Source: Selenomonas sp.
GTDB lineage: Bacteria > Bacillota > Negativicutes > Selenomonadales > Selenomonadaceae
Assembly (NCBI GenBank): GCA_003518745.1
Contig: DOYB01000017.1
Location: 2,107 to 10,051, forward strand
DNA length: 7,945 bases
Direction of reading: 5' to 3'
The translations under genes were made by a program, and so were the position numbers. Numbering within the stretch: position 1 is the stretch's first letter; each line of letters starts with the position of its first letter. Under the pieces are notes generated by a model. The model had not been told where the DNA came from, did not search any database, and saw only the letters and a list, made by a program, of their open reading frames with translations. Of this stretch, positions 6,106-7,945 are shown in pieces.

Positions 6106-6160
6106 GCATATCACCTCCCTCCCTGCCATCTCGGGGTTGGCATGAGGTAGCGGCAACAGG
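6016..6160. repeat. 10-bp inverted repeat joining the toxin mRNA 5' end to its stop region
   Basis: CCTGTTGCCG at 6016-6025 and CGGCAACAGG at 6151-6160 are perfect reverse complements. In the toxin transcript the first arm covers the last codons up to the stop codon and the second lies at the extreme 5' end (7-10 nt of it retained, depending on the true start site). Pairing would fold the mRNA back on itself, as the long-range 5'-3' interactions of other type I toxin mRNAs do. An alternative pairing of GCTACCT with AGGTAGC lies next to it. Confidence 0.6.
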
Positions 6161-6163
6161 AAA

Positions 6164-6193
6164 AGTATACCATAGCTGGGAGAACATGAGCAA
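6164..6193 (-). promoter_or_regulatory. Promoter of the candidate toxin mRNA
   Basis: On the minus strand TTGCTC (6188-6193), an 18-nt spacer and TATACT (6164-6169), with TGG directly before the -10 (extended -10). Transcription would start near 6157, giving a leader of about 50 nt before the GTG at 6105 and an mRNA of about 230 nt ending at the 5930-5970 hairpin. The -10 hexamer is identical to that of the opposing antitoxin promoter. Confidence 0.7.
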
Positions 6194-6317
6194 GAACGCC
6201 CGCTTCAAGAAGCGGAGAGAAAACTCGTGAAATGATCATCGTCATCGTATCTGCTCATTAGCATCAAACCGCTCCATATTTAACCTGCCGTGTAGTGAAG
6301 GGGGCGCGTGGCAACGC
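6194..6317. other. Intergenic spacer without a recognised gene
   Basis: Contains a short perfect hairpin, CCGCTTC-AA-GAAGCGG (6200-6215), on the far side of the toxin promoter, inside a 14-codon basic reading frame (6186-6230) with a poor ribosome binding site that is judged spurious. Nothing else is seen. Confidence 0.4.
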
Positions 6318-6348
6318 AAAAAAGGAGGGCGGATAATTACCGCCCCCT
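6318..6348 (-). terminator. Rho-independent terminator of cbiK
   Basis: On the minus strand AGGGGGCGG (6340-6348) pairs with CCGCCCTCC (6324-6332) around a 7-nt loop, and TTTTTT (6318-6323) follows. It lies 58 nt past the cbiK stop codon. It insulates cbiK from the toxin unit, which is on the same strand downstream. Confidence 0.9.
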
Positions 6349-6405
6349 GCTGTATTCCGTTTCAAACTGATTTTACACAGATTCTTATCCTAAGTGGAAG
6401 TTTAC

Positions 6406-7401
6406 TCACTGAGCAGCCTGCAACGTGCTCCATGCTTCATCAGCGCGTTTCACATAGAGGTCACGTATGGATTTATTTTCGCCCAAGCCGCGTACATCCG
6501 CCTTTACGGTGAAGCCGGCCTTTGTCAGCATGGTCTTGTGAGAATCCTCTTCATCTCCGGCCATATCGTTGTTGGCGTGGTCTCCTGCGACCATCATCAT
6601 GGGCATAAGAGTTACCTGCTTAATGCCGTTCTTCTTGAGCTTGGCAATGACTGTATCAAGACTGGGCCAGCCTTCTACCGTGTAGACATATACGTTCTTA
6701 TAGCCCATCTCATCGATTTTTGACTGGAGCACTGAGTAATAGGCATTTGAGGGATGGGGAGTGCCGTGGGCAAGGAAGAGAATCGCTTCGTTGGCAGCGG
6801 GCTTCTTGAACTGGTTGGAGAGAGCCTTGATGAAATCCGAAACATCATCAGGCTGTTCTTCCTGTCCCTGCCAGTACATAAGGGAGGTACCAAGGGTCAT
6901 CTTCTTGAACTGGTCTTTATAGTTATGGAAAACAGCTTTGTTGTACTCATATTCTACACCGGGAATGATATCCAGAGAAACCAGGGCTATCCTGGTGTAG
7001 CCCTCTGCCTTGAGCTGTTCCAGCGCCTGCTCGGGAGTAGGGTACTGGATGCCCTCGTTCTTTGCTATGCGGTCAATGATTATGTGGCTGGTAAAGGCTG
7101 TAACTACCTTCACTCCAGGATGGGCAGCCTGTATGGCATCAACGGTCGCGTTGATGGTCTTTTCACGGGTCTCCTTATAGGTAGTGCCAAAGCTCATCAC
7201 AACTATGGCATCCTTGTCCTCAAGATTCTGAAGAGCCGGCGTTTCGTGCTTCAGAACGCCGACCTGTGTTGCGTGTTTCAGTGCGGGTGTAGCCATCTTA
7301 ACCTCCGGATTCAGCGTGTAGGCAGCCTCTGCGGGCTGTGAGAAACCAATTACCGCGGTGCATGCCAAAGAGAGTACCATGAGCTTTTTCCAGTTTTTCA
7401 T
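6406..7401 (-). CDS. cbiK: Exported sirohydrochlorin cobaltochelatase CbiK
   Basis: Chelatase that inserts Co2+ into sirohydrochlorin in the early (anaerobic) branch of cobalamin synthesis. The 331-aa protein has an N-terminal signal peptide: MKNWKK, a hydrophobic core to about 20, and AEA at 24-26 as a likely signal peptidase I site. A linker of about 35 residues follows, then the CbiK fold beginning near IVVMSFGTTYKETREK (65-80). Expected active-site residues are present: His212 in LAHGTPHP, the VEGWP motif at 242-246, His275 in MVAGDHANNDMAGD, and Glu150 in the GVEYEY loop. Cytosolic CbiK lacks the first 60 or so residues. A secreted form is known from Desulfovibrio (CbiKP), so export is probably real. 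AGGAGG at 7410-7415 lies 8 nt upstream of the ATG. A cobalamin riboswitch in the leader means B12 represses it. Whether it binds haem as CbiKP does cannot be told. Confidence 0.93.
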   Translation of the reverse strand: MKNWKKLMVLSLACTAVIGFSQPAEAAYTLNPEVKMATPALKHATQVGVLKHETPALQNLEDKDAIVVMSFGTTYKETREKTINATVDAIQAAHPGVKVVTAFTSHIIIDRIAKNEGIQYPTPEQALEQLKAEGYTRIALVSLDIIPGVEYEYNKAVFHNYKDQFKKMTLGTSLMYWQGQEEQPDDVSDFIKALSNQFKKPAANEAILFLAHGTPHPSNAYYSVLQSKIDEMGYKNVYVYTVEGWPSLDTVIAKLKKNGIKQVTLMPMMMVAGDHANNDMAGDEEDSHKTMLTKAGFTVKADVRGLGENKSIRDLYVKRADEAWSTLQAAQ

Positions 7402-7438
7402 AAGGTAAGCCTCCTAAAATAAAAGAAATGAACCCCTT

Positions 7439-7492
7439 CCGTAGGAAAGAGCCCATGTGTAGGCACGCAAAGCCAAATCCCCTTCCTATCGG
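7439..7492 (-). promoter_or_regulatory. Likely expression platform of the cobalamin riboswitch
   Basis: In the cbiK leader, minus strand, CCG(A)TAGGAAGGGG (7479-7492) can pair with CTCTTTCCTACGG (7439-7451) through about 13 pairs with one bulge and two G-U pairs. The U-rich stretch TTCATTTCTTTTATTTT follows, then the ribosome binding site. A second copy of the CCGATAGG sequence (7528-7535), just 3' of the riboswitch P1 helix, can pair with the same partner. This suggests mutually exclusive folds, one of which could stop transcription before cbiK. It was folded by eye only. Confidence 0.4.
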
Positions 7493-7540
7493 TCGCAGGT
7501 GCGGGAACGCAAAAAGAGAACGCATTCCCTATCGGTGATT

Positions 7541-7700
7541 GTCGAACAGGCAGTTCTCCTGGCTTAAGTTCATGGCTTTGCTGCGCCTTCCCGGGTTTCC
7601 CCAGTGACATCACTTATGCAGCATTGCTCCCTTTACAGTGGCGGGACCGCGCCGGCTCCTCCGGCTTCTCTGTTAGGTCTTTCGACACCTGTTCCAACAG
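7541..7700 (-). promoter_or_regulatory. Cobalamin (AdoCbl-type) riboswitch controlling cbiK
   Basis: Read on the minus strand, the leader contains the B12 box AGCCAGGAGAACTGCC (7549-7564), the conserved core GCGGTCCCGCCACTGT (about 7635-7650), CACTGGG...CCCGGGAAGG, and GAAGCCGG near the 5' side. The outer helix P1 closes with CCTGTTC (7544-7550) and GAACAGG (7688-7694). These are the class hallmarks in the right order and spacing. Binding of a cobalamin should lower cbiK expression. The element lies between the TTGACA promoter and the cbiK ribosome binding site, about 140 nt upstream of the start codon. Confidence 0.93.
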
Positions 7701-7720
7701 TATGAAATTTTTCACTTTTC

Positions 7721-7749
7721 ATGCTACTACGAAATTTTTCCTTTGTCAA
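7721..7749 (-). promoter_or_regulatory. Promoter of the riboswitch-cbiK transcript
   Basis: On the minus strand TTGACA (7744-7749, consensus), a 17-nt spacer and TAGCAT (7721-7726). Transcription would start near 7714, just before the riboswitch. A 10-bp direct repeat, GAAATTTTTC on the plus strand (7704-7713 and 7731-7740), brackets the -10 box. Confidence 0.75.
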
Positions 7750-7863
7750 GCTTTGAAACTCACTAAGTTCAGTATCTGCGTCAATCTCAATGGGGGGAAT
7801 AAATTTGTTGAGTAATTAAGAAGGAAAAATACGCCAATTGTGCGAATTAATAGGGGAACAACG

Positions 7864-7872
7864 TGATATTAT
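7864..7872 (+). promoter_or_regulatory. Possible extended -10 promoter for the right-edge gene
   Basis: TGATATTAT (TGn plus TATTAT at 7867-7872) lies 19 bp upstream of the ATG at 7892. No -35 match is seen 17 nt upstream. The start site would leave a leader of about 12 nt carrying GGGGGAG. Confidence 0.35.
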
Positions 7873-7891
7873 CTAAAAATGGGGGAGTAAT

Positions 7892-7945
7892 ATGAATAGA
7901 CTCTGTAAAATTGGAGGAATGCTGGCGCTGCTTTCCCTGCCCGCA
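7892..7945 (+). CDS. Start of a probable secreted or envelope protein (truncated)
   Basis: Only 18 codons fit before the window ends: MNRLCKIGGMLALLSLPA. A positively charged start (Arg3, Lys6) is followed by a hydrophobic core, typical of a signal peptide. GGGGGAG at 7881-7887 is a fitting ribosome binding site. It is divergent from the riboswitch-cbiK unit, with about 140 bp between the cbiK promoter -35 and this ATG. The mature protein is outside the window, so no function can be assigned. It could be part of the same cobalt or tetrapyrrole system. Confidence 0.6.
   Translation, partial: MNRLCKIGGMLALLSLPA

Larger units (their letters stand above)
5895..6115. repeat. Direct repeat pair linking antitoxin RNA to toxin start region
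   Basis: Copy A is 5895-5928 and copy B is 6086-6115, same orientation. Blocks in order: AAAGTGATAGGAACG against AAAGTGATCGGAACG (14 of 15); a 3-bp insertion (ATA) in copy A only; TCCACG in both; then TGATATCGCC against CATATCACC. Copy A lies in the small RNA. Copy B is the plus-strand complement of the toxin mRNA from the ribosome binding site to about codon 7. The insertion in copy A creates the GATATC stem that exposes CACGT in a loop. Confidence 0.85.

Noticed and set aside
6041..6109. 22-codon frame from the ATG at 6109, an alternative to the toxin frame
   Set aside because: The ATG is only 4 nt from the GGAGG core and the peptide is polar and Arg/Cys-rich. The GTG frame is at 8 nt and gives a coherent membrane peptide. 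It could still be a leader frame coupled to the toxin.
6186..6230. 14-codon basic peptide frame (MSKNARFKKRRENS)
   Set aside because: The ribosome binding site is poor and only 3 nt away, there is no promoter on that strand, and the frame overlaps the -35 box of the toxin promoter.
6754..7341. 195-codon plus-strand frame opposite cbiK
   Set aside because: It lies wholly within cbiK on the other strand, has no ribosome binding site, and cbiK has clear active-site motifs.
7298..7815. Short frames within the cbiK leader on both strands
   Set aside because: The region is a cobalamin riboswitch with its promoter; the frames run through the aptamer core and have no convincing ribosome binding sites.
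1..7945. CRISPR array, tRNA, rRNA, insertion sequence or phage genes
   Set aside because: No regularly spaced repeats, no cloverleaf, no transposase or integrase motifs and no terminal inverted repeats were seen.

Overview
The window looks like chromosomal DNA of an anaerobic Firmicute, most likely a diderm Negativicutes (Selenomonas-like). This rests on the gene mix (alanine/sodium symporter, BioY/BioD behind a BirA-type operator, LarE, an exported CbiK behind a cobalamin riboswitch), on the strong AGGAGG-type ribosome binding sites and on moderate GC. The taxon is an inference and was not tested.

Layout. 1-1376 (minus) is an AgcS-family sodium:amino-acid symporter, cut by the left edge. 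A divergent intergenic region of about 250 bp leads to a methyl-accepting chemotaxis protein (1624-3351, plus), which ends in a clear hairpin terminator. A perfect 9+9 bp BirA-type operator overlaps the -35 box of a near-consensus promoter in front of bioY-bioD (3575-4849, abutting genes). larE, a sulfur transferase for nickel-pincer cofactor synthesis, follows 100 bp downstream (4950-5768). cbiK, a sirohydrochlorin cobaltochelatase with a signal peptide, lies on the minus strand (6406-7401). Its leader carries a cobalamin riboswitch (about 7541-7700) driven by a TTGACA promoter. At the right edge a plus-strand gene begins with a signal-peptide-like N-terminus (7892-7945, partial).

The most interesting region is the apparent gap between larE and cbiK (5769-6405). 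It has the architecture of a type I toxin-antitoxin locus of the pAD1 par (Fst/RNAII) kind. A 30-codon hydrophobic peptide ORF (6013-6105, minus) has a very strong ribosome binding site and its own extended -10 promoter. A short RNA of about 80 nt is transcribed toward it from another strong extended -10 promoter (5858-5886, plus). Both transcripts converge on one perfect 16-bp hairpin (5930-5970). The 5' part of the short RNA is an imperfect direct repeat of the DNA covering the toxin's ribosome binding site, start codon and first codons, so the RNA can pair with and cover the toxin start. The toxin mRNA also has a perfect 10-bp complementarity between its 5' end and its stop-codon region, as in other type I toxin mRNAs that fold back on themselves. 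This peptide falls below normal gene-calling size limits and would be missed by standard annotation.

How the genes work together: bioY/bioD serve biotin uptake and synthesis under BirA control; larE and cbiK serve nickel- and cobalt-tetrapyrrole cofactor metabolism, with cbiK under B12 feedback; agcS and the chemoreceptor are unrelated nutrient-uptake and sensing genes. The toxin-antitoxin locus is insulated between the larE and cbiK units by terminators.
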